DNA from: Ceratotherium simum simum
Taxonomy: Eukaryota > Chordata > Mammalia > Perissodactyla > Rhinocerotidae
Length of the DNA stretch: 64,000 bases
Reading direction: 5' to 3'
NCBI RefSeq assembly: GCF_000283155.1
Contig: NW_004454171.1
Location: 10,461,674 to 10,525,673, forward strand
Shown here in pieces: positions 48,597 through 59,132 of the stretch; positions within the stretch are counted from its first letter, which is position 1, and every line of letters begins with the position of its first letter. Both the position numbers and the translations under genes were made by a program. A model generated the notes under the pieces. It was not told the origin of the DNA. It ran no database searches and worked only from the letters and a program-made list of their open reading frames with translations.

Positions 48597-48854
48597 TTAC
48601 TCAGATAAGTGATACCATGCAGCATTTGTCTTTTCTCTCTGGTTTATTCCACTTAGCATAACGCCCTCCAGATTAATGCATGTTGCCGCAAATGGTAAGA
48701 TTTCCTTTTTTTTAACAGCTGAATAACATTCTGTTGTGTATATATGTGTGTGTGTGTATATATATATACACATTTTCTTTATATATTCATCCATTGAAGA
48801 CAGTTTAGGTTGTTTCCATATCTTGGCTACTGTGAATGATGCTGCAGTGAACAT
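48597..48854 (-). pseudogene. L1 ORF2p C-terminal remnant with in-frame microsatellite
   Basis: The 85-codon frame reads 'AKIWKQPKLSSMDEYIKKMC', then an Ile-Tyr/Thr-His repeat, then 'TTECYSAVKKKEIL'. The repeat is a (TG)n(TA)n expansion (48733-48771) inserted at the Tyr-Thr-Met-Glu-Tyr position without breaking the frame. Confidence 0.88.
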
Positions 48855-49220
48855 TGGGGTGCAGACATCTCTTTGATGTACTATTTCATTTCCTACAGAT
48901 ATATACCCAGGAGTGGGATTGCTGGATTATATAGTAGTTCTAGTTCTAATTTTTTGAGGAACCACTATACTGTTTTCCATAATGGCTGTACCAATTTACA
49001 CATTTTATGTTGCTGATATCACAATTTACATCTTTGCATATTGTGTATCAATTAACAAAATATTGATTAGTTATTTTACCACTTTTGTCTTTTAACTATA
49101 TGCTAGAATTCAATGTGATTTATACATCGCCATTACAGTATTTTAAATTTGACTATATATTTATTTTTACTAGTAAGTTTTATACTTTCATATGTTTTCA
49201 TGTTACTAATTAGTGTCCTC

Positions 49221-49641
49221 TCATTCCAGCTTGAAAACTCCCTTTAACATTTCTTGTAAGGCACGTCTAGTGGTGATAAATTCCCTCAGCTTTTCTTTGT
49301 CTGGTAAAGTCTTTATCTCTCCTTTATTTCTGGAGGACAACTCTGCTGGGTAAAGTATTCTTTGTTTGCAATTTTTTTCTTTGACCACTTTGAATATATC
49401 ATCCCACTCACTCTTGGCCTGCAAGCTTTCTACTGAGAAATCTGCCGATAGCCTTATCGGGGTTCCCTGGTATATGATAAGTCATTTTTCTCTTGCTGCT
49501 TTCAAAATTTTGTCTTTGGTTTTTGAGAGTTTGATTATAAGGTATCTCAGTGAAGATCTCTTTGGGTTGATCTGTTTGGGGATCTTTGAGTTTCATGTCT
49601 CTGTATGGCCATATCTCTCCCCAGATTTGGCATGTTTTCAA
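49221..49641 (-). pseudogene. L1 ORF1p C-terminal-domain remnant
   Basis: Two overlapping minus-strand frames join by frameshift. 49408-49641 contains 'KRKMTYHIPGNPDKAIGRFL' (normally a KG-P-R-S-DFS segment). 49221-49424 contains 'SEWDDIFKVVKEKNCKQRIL', 'YPAELSSRNKGEIKTLPDKE' and 'LREFITTRRALQEMLKGVF', the ORF1p C-terminal RNA-binding domain. It belongs to the ORF2-deleted L1 around it. Confidence 0.9.
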
Positions 49642-50249
49642 CCATTATTTATTTAAATAAGTTTTCTGTCCTTTTCTCTCTCTCTTCTCCTTCTGGGACA
49701 TCTATAATACAAATGTTGCTTTGCCTGAAGATATCTCATAATTCACATAGGCTTTACTCATTTTTTTTCATTCTTATTTCTTTTTCTCCTATGACTGGAT
49801 AATATCAAAAGCTCTATCTTCAAGTTCACAGATTCTTTGTTTGGCTTGATTGAGCCTAACGTTGAAGCTCTCTATTGCATTTTTTCATTTAATTCATTGT
49901 ATTCTTCAGCTCCAGAATTTCTGTTTGGTTCTTTTTATGACATCTATCTCTTTGTTGAACTTCTCATTTTGTTCATGCATTGTTTCCCTGAGTTCACTGA
50001 ATTGTCTACCTGTGTTCTCTTGAATCTCACTGAGCTTCCTTAAAATAATTATTATAATAATGATTATTTTCAATTATTTTTCAGGTAACTTGCAGATCTC
50101 AATTTCTTTGGGGTCATTTACTGGAAAATTATTGTGGTCCTTTGGTGGTGTCATGTTTCCTTGCCTTTTTGTGTTTCTGAGGGCTTTGTGTTGATGTCTA
50201 CAGATCTGAGGGAGCATTCACCTCTGCAATGAAGAAAACACTCAGTTCC

Positions 50250-50390
50250 TCACCATAAAATATGGTAATCACTAGCCAAACATGACCATAAAGCACTTGA
50301 AATGGGCTAGCATAACTAAGGAACTGAATTTTAATTTTATTTAATATGAATTAATTTAATTTTAAACTTAGTCCCTGAAGCTAGTGGCAA
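50250..50390. mobile_element. short MITE-like remnant
   Basis: 'taatcactagccaaacatga', 'aagcacttgaaatgggctag' and 'ctgaattttaattttattta' resemble a common mammalian MITE with 'gccactagccacatgtggc' ends. Family name not fixed. Confidence 0.5.
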
Positions 50391-50429
50391 AGAAATAGAC
50401 GTCTGTCAATGAGTAAATGTTTTTCTTAA

Positions 50430-50600
50430 CAACTATACAAAGTAGATACTATTGCTATCTGTTCTTCACATATGAGAAAAGGTAGAAGAAGCAAGATTAA
50501 ATAAATTGCCTAAAGCTCCACAGCTAGTAAATGGTGAAACCAGGATTTGAACCCAGGTACTTGCCCCCAGACCCTACACTCATAATTATTCCATGGAAAT
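50430..50600 (-). repeat. MIR remnant, reverse
   Basis: 'aaattgcctaaagctccaca', 'gctagtaaatggtgaaacca' and 'ggatttgaacccaggtactt' are rc MIR in order. Confidence 0.8.
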
Positions 50601-51014
50601 CTGTTCTCTCAGACGATTTCACCTCAATCTTCTGGTTTTCAGATTTCTGGTGGAAGTTTATATAACGTTATAATGTATGACAATACAACAGATTATGTGC
50701 CCAGTACCGGTAACTAATGTCTGAAAAGAGTTATGTCCATGCAGTGAATTATATCTCAAGCATTTATGAAATTATACGGAACTATTTCTTGTGTAGGGAC
50801 AATAAGCCATCTTTTATGCTTGTAAAGTAGTCTGATCCCTAAAATTAATAATAATCTATGCTACTTCTTTACTTAAGAGTATAACTCCAACTCAGCAAGT
50901 GGTAAAAAAAAAAAGCTTAGAGGGATACTCCTGTTTCAGAACAACTAAACACTTGAAAGTACACAATCTTTGATATGTAACTGGTCTACAAAAGATCTCT
51001 TAATGATTCCCCCT

Positions 51015-52345
51015 TAAAACAAAAAAAAAAGGAGGGAAATAGGGTCTGAGAAATTGTACTTACGGGACCAAGCCAGAGCTACAGCAATGGGCAGCCTGAA
51101 GGGGCACGGTTGCCCAAGGGCAAATATTCTAGCAATGAAACTAAGACTTTGACCAGCCAGGTAGATAAAAAAGACCCTAAAACTGCTTTGCTGACCAGAG
51201 ACCCTCACAAGGGGTTGCCATGGCCCCAGGTCAGTAGTACCCCTTGGGTACCAAAAGCAGCAGAAGCGAATTCTCCAAAATTTTCCTAATTTTAGGCCCA
51301 CAGAACTTCCCACTGAGTAAGATCAAGCCATGAGATCACAAAAAAAAAAATACCAAACCCAAAAGAAAGCCAGTTTTTATGATTGAGAGCCAGCAGAAAC
51401 AACAATCACCATTTTTTGACTTCCAAGGGTTGCCGATATAGAAACTGTAGGGAAAAACTATAGGACAACTACATGCAAACTGTTTTAAGAAATAAAAGAC
51501 ACAATCACAAAATTGACCAATCAATACGGTACTGTTAGAAATAAACAAAAAGATTTGGAGAGGAAAAAAAGAACACCTACCTATGAAAATTATAATTGTT
51601 GAAAGGTTAAAAAAAAGGAAAGAAAACACTCAATTAATTGATTAAAAAGCAGCTTAGGAATAATTAGTTGTCCTGAAAAATACGTCGAAAAATTATCCTC
51701 AAAAATACAGCACAGAGAAACAAGAGATTGAAATATGAGAGGAATGTTAAAATATATAGAGAATATAAGGCAAAGTCTAACAAACATCTCATGGGTTGTC
51801 AAAAAAACAAGTGAATGAATGGAGAAAAAATAGTATCTAAAGAGATAACAAATGCAAAATTTCCAGCACTGATGAAAAATGTGAATGCATAAATACAGGA
51901 AGCACAACATATCCCAGCTAGGATAAATTGAACAAAACAAAATAAAACAAAATCTCCAGGCTAAAACATATTATTAAAAAAAAAAAAACTGAGAATACAA
52001 AAGACAAAATTAAAAGCACCTACAGAGACAAGAGAGAGCACCTACAAAATCATGGCAATTAGAAAAACAGCAGACTTCTCAACAGCAACAATGGAATCCA
52101 GAAGGCAGCAGAATAGTATCTTTGAAGGGTTGAGGGAAAAAACCAGACTTGGGTGTCTAGCAAAGGTATCTTTTAAGAATGATGATAAAATAAAAAATAT
52201 TTACAAATAAAAACAGAGTTCACCACCCAGAGACCTCGGTAAATGCATCTCAAAAGGATTCCCTTCGGGAAGAATAAAAAGGATCCCAGAAGGACAACCT
52301 AATGCACAGCAAAAACAATGGTAAAGGTGTGTTAAGGCAAACACT
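51015..52345 (+). mobile_element. HAL1-like (ORF1-only L1 relative) fragment, forward
   Basis: 5' part: 'gccagagctacagcaatggg', 'ttgctgaccagagaccctca' and 'cttcccactgagtaagatca'. ORF1 region: 'atgattgagagccagcagaa', 'gattggaaagg'-like blocks, 'cagacttctcaacagcaaca', 'gtgtctagcaaaggtatctt' and 'ctcaaaaggattcccttcgg'. No ORF2 follows. HAL1 elements are known L1 relatives without ORF2. No intact ORF1 remains. Confidence 0.7.
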
Positions 52346-54610
52346 TTTTAAAAATATTAATTTTCATAATAATATCTAATTTGTAGCATTTAAAAGAATA
52401 AAAGTGGATTTCCTCTCCAACTATGATGGAATATCAAGAACCAGATCTACCTTGCTGCCTTAAGCAAATAAAAACTGGAAAAAATAAATAAAACAACATT
52501 TGACATCGGGCAAAGCAGAATATTCCCTGGGAGAAGGAGAAAAAAGAGGTAATCCCTATAATTGCCCTAGTTTACTGCTGCAGAGACTTTTTAGGCTGCA
52601 TCACAGGGAGGGGTAAACCAAATAGTCTCCCAGAAGTGAGAAGACAGAGTTGAGAATTCAGGAAGGGCAAAGTGGCTAGAATTCCAAGGAATTACACAGT
52701 TGATAGAATTTGTATAAAAGATGGTTAAACAAGCCATTACAAATAAAGCTTCATATGTTCAAGAAGATAGAAGATGCTGCAAAAAGTGCAAGGAAGCCTC
52801 CTGAAAGGGGGTGGGTGTTGGAGAGTGCTAGTGAAACTCCTTGGAAGACGAGTCCTGGCTGTCCCAGCTGCCTGTGAGTGCCGTTAAAACTCACAGGAGA
52901 GTACGTGTGTGACGTAGGAATTGTAGCCACTGGCTGCAGCTCGCCATCAGAGCAAGAATGAAAAAGCATTCGGGAACCAAGAAGATAAAACCCTTCTTCA
53001 TGCAATGGCTCTCCAATTCCACCTACTAAAACGCTTACCATTGTCCCAGATGGCAAAAGGAAATGCTTACACGGCTCAGCCCCAATAAGGGTGGATTTGG
53101 AGGGAGGAAATAAATTGATGACTGGTATAAGGAGTACACCAAACATTTAAATCTCTTGATGTCCACCTCTGACAGAGAAGATTCAACTTGGGGGTTCACC
53201 AATAAAAAAACAGAGCTCTCTCTTAGCTTCAGATAAAAGGACAATGAAAATACAGTGAATGAATAGGAGCCCAACTCGCTTCAGATTACCAATAAAATGT
53301 TACATTTCCTTTCTTCTGTTTTTCCAGACTTAATTTCTAGGCTTACAGATAGCATAACTGGAAATCTTAGTGAAATATATATTATCTAGTCCAATCTACC
53401 TAGATATTATATTCTATAACATACATAAAATATAATATATATTTCATTATATTCACAGAATTGCTTACTTAAAATTGTATATACACACACATACATACAC
53501 ACACACAGAGTTAAACTTATTAGTAATCAAAGAAATACAATTGAAGCAACAATTAAGTATATATTTCTTACCCATCAAATTGACAAAAAATAACTAGCAT
53601 CCAGTATTGGAGAGGGCATAGGAAAAGAGGGTGAAATTCAAGTTTGGGGAAAAGAGGAAACGTAGGGGGTAATGTTTTTCCTTCTTTTTACATCTTTGTA
53701 TCATTTTCAAGATTATAATTAATAATTAAAATCATTTTAATTTTATAATTTTAAAAGAATTTTATAAAAATAAAAATTTAAACTATACAATCAACTATAG
53801 TTACACCCTATAAGATTGACACATTAATTTTCACATCACACTTACCTCTCTGGACACTCACACTGGAATAATAATACAAAAACAGCTGGAAGAGGAAGAC
53901 CAATTTAAACATTCTTTTCTAAATTAGAAATAAATTTAATTGTAACTGACCATAACATGCCCAGTAGTTAAAACTCTAGAAAGATGTTTTAAATTTTACT
54001 GGCAGAAACATCTCAAATACAGAGACTTTAAAGTTTACTGGCAGTAACATTTAAACAAGATTAGCTTTACAAATTATTTATTCATATCTTCTCTAGTAGA
54101 GAAAATACAGGGTAGTATGCGCCAACCGGACAAACTTGGTCATAACAATATTTCTCAAATCATAACTGGTCATCTTAAAGTTAGTTGCTGCTGCTGGTCC
54201 TCTCACTCCCATCTTCCACCCCATACCTCCTTGAATTTGATAAAGGAAAAGAAGCCTTCCTAGTGGCTGACCTCCTCTTTCTTCTCTCACCTAAAGAAAA
54301 ATCAAAATTAGCTCTTCATTATTTAGAGTCAAAGAAAGTAAAAATGAATCCACTTCATTGGCAGGCTTTCCCTTCCAGTTTTTCCCTTCCAGTTTCTTCA
54401 CTCCATAAACACTCCAGACCCTCCCTCCATCAATGACTCCCACCTCCCCAACAAGCAGATGAATAGACTTTCTCAGAGGATAATCTTTCCAGTGATGATT
54501 TATGCGATTGACACATATCATTAGACCTCATAATATTTTCCTTCAGTTCTTTAATTATTAAGCTCAGGAAGGATCAAACTTCCTTGATCTTCATGCCCAC
54601 AACACCCACA
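52346..54610. other. unassigned; low-complexity and possible old L1 3' trace
   Basis: 52380-53150 has higher GC and a 131-codon minus-strand frame of unknown identity (possible LTR-like or L1 5' material). 53390-53515 is AT/CA-rich simple sequence. 53515-53650 ('tcaaagaaatacaattgaag', 'cccatcaaattgacaaaa') recalls an old L1 ORF2 3' end. Confidence 0.35.
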
Positions 54611-54863
54611 AAATATGTGAAGCAATTGGGCCTGCCGGTTCGGATCCTGGGCGCAGATCTACTCACCACTCATCATGCCATGCTGAGGTGGTGTCCCACA
54701 TAGAAGAGCTATAACCCTACAACTACGATACACAACTATGTACTGGGGCATTGGGGAGTAAAAAAAAAAAAAGAAGAAAAACAGAAAAAAAAGAGGAAGA
54801 TTGGCAACAGATGTTAGTGCAGGACCAATCTTCCCCCCAGACAAAAAAATATGTGAAGCAATT
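54611..54863 (+). repeat. ERE SINE with internal 5' deletion, 17-bp TSD
   Basis: The SINE spans 54628-54846. AAATATGTGAAGCAATT is at 54611-54627 and 54847-54863. It starts 'gggcctgccggttcggatcc', so the first few head bases join directly to the B-box region and the A-box segment (about 50-60 bp) is missing. The rest (body 'ctatgtactggggcattggg', one tail module) is intact. Confidence 0.94.
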
Positions 54864-55044
54864 CAATAGAATATATACTAATGTGGAATCCTGAACAAGA
54901 GACCTAAATGTTATCATGTTCTGAAGGTACATTACTAGGTTTAAGAAAGACCTTCTGCTGGATTGGTATTTGACACAGCATGCATGGAACCAAACTCTGT
55001 TTACTAATCCACTCTATTCTTGTTTTGGTTTGATTGGTTTAAGT

Positions 55045-55318
55045 CCTACATGCCTTTTTTTTTTTTTTTTTGTGAGGAAGATCAGCCCTGAGCTAACATC
55101 CGATGCCAATCCTCCTCCTTTTTGCTGAGGAAGATTGGCTTTGGGCTAACATCCATGCCCATCTTGCTCTACTTTATATGGGATGCTGCCACAGCATGGC
55201 TTGACAAGCAGAGCATAGGTGCGCACCAGGATCCGAACCTGCGAACCCTCAGGCCACCGAAGCGAAGCGCACACACTTAACCGCTGTGCCACCGGGCCGG
55301 ACCCCTACATGCCTTTTT
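55045..55318 (-). repeat. ERE SINE, two-module tail, 15-bp TSD
   Basis: The SINE spans 55060-55303. CCTACATGCCTTTTT is at 55045-55059 and 55304-55318. Two 'gctaacatcc' modules, then the tRNA-like head ending 'gccaccgggccgga'. Confidence 0.95.
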
Positions 55319-56740
55319 AAAAGCAGAACCAGATGAGTCAGAAAGTAAATTCCAAAACTCTCTGAAAGTAGTTTATAACATGCAGCTCATAAACCTCTTT
55401 GGAGTCATGGAGTTATCTCAAGAACCTCAAAAAGCTCAAGAAACCACACCATGCTATCATTCTAGTTTAAATTAAAAACATATCTTGACCATTTATGTCT
55501 TATTTTTCAAATGTATATAAAAGCTGTTGTAACAAAATGATTAATTTATTATGTTTTCTCAACTAACAGATATTAAGAAGACAATCATACTTTAATATAC
55601 AACCACTATTTTAGGAATGCTTTGGGGTCCTAGAACCTTGGCCCAAATTGTGCCATTTCTTAGCATTTATTGGAAATTAGCTTTCATTTTCCTTTCTGGG
55701 AGGTAGTGGAGACTGAAAACAAAAAAGAAAAAAAAGACAAGAATAGTAAAGGAGAAAGGAGAAAATAGAAGAAACAAAGAAGTGGGCAAAGGAAGGGAGG
55801 GTGGAAGGGGGAGGTAGAAAGGGAAGGCTAAAAATTGATAAAGATAAGTTTTTCCAATTATACATTTATATATACTGCAAAACTTGAAGTCAAGAAAGTA
55901 ATCTAATTTTTAATTTGGTGGTTTAGTTGTGGAGGAGGATTTATATGGATTTAGCTGAATAGTATTTGTGAAGCTCTCTATTTTTATGTCAAGAAGAAAG
56001 AGAAGCAGCTTTTAAAAGCATCATGTGTTTGTTCATTCTTTCAAATCTAGATAAGTGACAAAAATACTTGACAATGGTGAAGTGAGAATAGTCAGTAGTC
56101 AATTTGTAGAGCCACCTACTCTGAATTCTTTACACCCTTTTCACAAAATGCATCTATCACAAATGAAAACAATAGAAACTAAAGTGCATAACTAAGTCAT
56201 TATGGCATGTACAGAGTTTTTATTTGATTCTAAAAATAATAGTAGTTGATTATAGTATTTATGATAATAGAAGTTCCCTAATAAGAATTAAAAGCATCAA
56301 TTTTAACTGAACTTCCATTCATTTTTAACTAGAATTGCTTGCAAGAAGTAAATAAAATAAATGAAGTAACTTTTAAATGAAGTAAAATATAAAACAAATT
56401 AAATTTAGACTTATAATCTAAGTACCTAAAAAGGTTTCAGATACCAGGAAGAGCATCATGAGTAACCAGGCTCTACCTGGAATTTTCCATTCCTAGAAGG
56501 AGGTGGAGTACGTGGTAAGCTATGGTAGAATTCATCTAAATCTTTCGTATGGGTGTGACATAGTAATGAAACCAGTGATCATAAGAGATACTCTGTGACA
56601 TGAAAAGATATTAGACATGAAACTTAAACCATAGCAGCAGCCTTTCCAATCAGATGTATAAGTAGGTCACAGCCCTTGCCTCAAGGGACTCTTGCATCAA
56701 CAACTGATCAGTCCAAATTCTAGAATTGAGATGTAACCCA
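55319..56740. other. unassigned; polypurine tract 55712-55832
   Basis: A roughly 120-bp, almost pure A/G strand. Its complement yields an artefactual Ser/Phe/Pro-rich frame. The rest is not recognised. Confidence 0.55.
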
Positions 56741-56744
56741 TATT

Positions 56745-56935
56745 AACTTCTTAAAATCTCTGAGCTTTTAGTTTCCTCATGTATAAAACTAGAATAATAA
56801 GAGGTATTCTGTGGGACTGTTTGGAGAATTAAATACAACTTTATATATAGTTATATACATATGTACATACACACACATACATATATGACATAGTGAAAGG
56901 GCAGGCATCCAATAAATGTAGTTATTGTAATTAAC
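56745..56935 (+). repeat. MIR remnant with embedded (TA/CA)n
   Basis: 'tctgagcttttagtttcctc', 'ggagaattaaatacaact' and 'ggcatccaataaatgtagtt' frame a TATA/CACA tract (56845-56890) that lies inside the MIR tail. Confidence 0.65.
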
Positions 56936-57009
56936 AGTAATAAAATCACTTTAATACAGCATTTTAGGGGTTAAAATAAAAATGCATACAATGTACTATA
57001 GTGGCACAT

Positions 57010-57600
57010 AGGAGAGAACCACCCACTCTGCCTGGAGTGGGAAGCAGGCTGCAAAGGGGTCACAGAGGAGCAAAACCTAGGACACCGAGGATAAGCAAGA
57101 ATCTGTCAGGTGGCCAAAAGGGGAAATAGTATGTTATTCCAAAGGAAGAGCATCTGCAAATAAATGCACGGAGAAGTGAAACACCATGGTAGAATCATGG
57201 AAGGCAAGTAGTTGGGCACTGTAGAATGAGAAGGAATTTAGATTTGGAAAGACATGCGTATAAGGTGGCCTTTATCCTATAAGTCAAGGAGAGCCACTGA
57301 AGAACATTAAGCAGTCAACCAGAAATATTTGTTGAGCACCTTTACCAAAGACATTGTTATGGCACTTCAGATACAGTGGTGAACATAACTGTTGTCGGTC
57401 TGCTCTCATGGAGCTTTCAGTCCAGCATAGAAGATAGATATAAATACATAATTATAAATAATAATTTCAAGTATACAAAGTGCTATAGAAAATAGCTAAT
57501 ATTTATAGAGAAGGTACTGTGGAAACATTTTACACACATCATAGAATCATTCCAATTTTACAGAAAGTTGAGACATAGAAAGGTTAAGAAACACAAGCAG
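57010..57600 (-). repeat. two adjoining L2 fragments, reverse
   Basis: 57010-57318 is rc L2 ORF2 ('ggtggcctttatcctataag', 'tcaaggagagccactgaaga'). A second rc L2 3' end begins at 57319 ('agaaatatttgttgagcacc', 'acagtggtgaacataact', 'ctgctctcatggagcttt'). Both have the same orientation. Confidence 0.65.
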
Positions 57601-57686
57601 TCTGAAAGCAAAGCCACTAGTATTAACTACAATGAAATACTGTCTCAAGAAAAAAATACAAGATGATACAATCACCAAAAAATCGA

Positions 57687-58168
57687 TCGGACCTCTCAAA
57701 CTTTTTGGTCTTGGGACCCCTTTACAAATTCTAAAGAGTTTTCATTTATGTTGGTTATATCCATTGATATCCACCATCTTGGATATAAAACAGAAATTTC
57801 AAAAATATTTATTAATTCATTTAAAAATAACAATAAGCCCATAACACGTTAACAAAAATACTGCATTTATGAAAAATAACTATATTTTCAAAAACAAAAA
57901 AAAATTAGAAGAGTATCATTGTTTTACATTTCTGCAAATCTCAAAGTCTGGCTTATTAAAAGATGACTAGATTCTCATATTTCATTCTGCATTCAATCTG
58001 CTTCTATAAAACATCTTGTGTAGCCTCTGTACACCCATAAGACAATGGAGAGGTCAAAAGGCAAATAATTCTTTCAATCGTTATGAAAATAGTTTTAACT
58101 TCACCAACTCCCTTGACAGGGTCTTGAGGACCCCCAGGGATCCCAGGACCACACTTTGAAAATGATTG
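57687..58168 (+). mobile_element. Charlie-type hAT nonautonomous element
   Basis: The inverted ends 'ctctcaaactttttggtctt' and 'ccacactttgaaaatgattg' enclose 'ggacccctttacaaattcta', 'tttatgttggttatatccat', 'attgttttacatttctgcaa' and 'cccccagggatcccagg'. It follows one hAT MITE consensus with an internal deletion. Confidence 0.85.
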
Positions 58169-58809
58169 TATTAGACAAACAAATTTTGAAAGGTGGCAAA
58201 TGAAGATGATTTGCAGACCAGCATAAAAACAAAGCCCATACATGGAGTGGTTCAACTTGTAAGTCTATGAACTCCAGTCTTCAACAGAACTATAATATTA
58301 CTGGGGCCAAGCCTGTAAAGACAATTATCCATTATTCTATTTCCAAATGTAAATATAGAATCAACTCTACAGAATTTCCTCCAGGTGATCATGGAATTGT
58401 AAGCACTAGCAGGAAAAACTGCTTTTGCATGCATAAAACAGGGATTGTACTGACAAGCCAATAGTAAAATCTACTGAAATAATTACATAATCAAGACTAG
58501 GTCATGGCTTTACTTCATTACAATAATCATAGGAAGATAATGAAAGCATTGCTGAGGGACATTCTCTTTCCTGAAGAGCTATAAAAATAAAGTAGATACC
58601 CACATATTTAGAACAGTATAAAGACACTCCTTTCTGGAGAAAGGGCATGAACCAAAAGTCTCTTGGAGTCTCCCCCAGATTTATGAGTCTTTGAGTATTT
58701 TTATCCCACTGAAACGGGCTCTGACACATCTGACATTTCCCCCATTACACACTTTTCTACTTCACGTACAACAAATGCTGTAAACCTTCTCCATTTATAG
58801 TTCTTCTTT
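58169..58809. other. unassigned
   Basis: Nothing recognised. The overlapping frames here have no family resemblance. Confidence 0.45.
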
Positions 58810-59132
58810 GTTTTTTCTCTCTTTTTTTTTTTTTATGAGGAATATCAGCCCTGAGCTAACATCCGTGCTAATCCTCTTTTTGCTGAGGAAGACCGGCTCT
58901 GAGCTAACATCTATTGCCAATCCTCCTCCTTTTTTTTTTTTTCCCCAAAGCCCCAGTAGATAGCTGTATGTCATAGTTGCACATCCTTCTAGTTGCTGTA
59001 TGTGGGACGCAGCCTCAGCATGGCCGGAGAAGTGGTGCGTCGGTGCACGCCCGGGATCCGAACCCGGGCCGCCAGTAGCGGAGCACAGGCACTTAACTGC
59101 CAAGCCACAGGGCCACCCCCGTTTTTTCTCTT
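58810..59132 (-). repeat. longest ERE SINE: body plus two tail modules, 12-bp TSD
   Basis: The SINE spans 58822-59120. GTTTTTTCTCTT-type copies are at 58810-58821 (one mismatch) and 59121-59132. On the minus strand: CpG-rich tRNA-like head, 'tagaaggatgtgcaactatg' body, 'tctactggggctttgggg' segment, then two 'gagctaac' modules separated by A-rich linkers. It has all known segments in one unit. A 102-codon frame is a SINE artefact. Confidence 0.95.

Larger units (their letters stand above)
48385..50225 (-). mobile_element. L1, reverse, ORF1 plus 3' end with ORF2 largely deleted
   Basis: In minus-strand order: ORF1 (50220 to about 49210), the inter-ORF block ending with rc 'acaatttacatctttgcata' (49021-49040), then directly the ORF2 C-terminus and 3' UTR (48998-48385). 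About 3 kb of ORF2 is absent. The junction is near 48998-49010. The 3' end includes 'ctccaatcattg'-type L1 3' sequence and a C-rich patch at about 48528. Confidence 0.85.

Noticed and set aside
52751..53146. 131-codon minus-strand frame
   Set aside because: No recognisable family or motif. Probably repeat-derived. Kept only as part of an unassigned segment.
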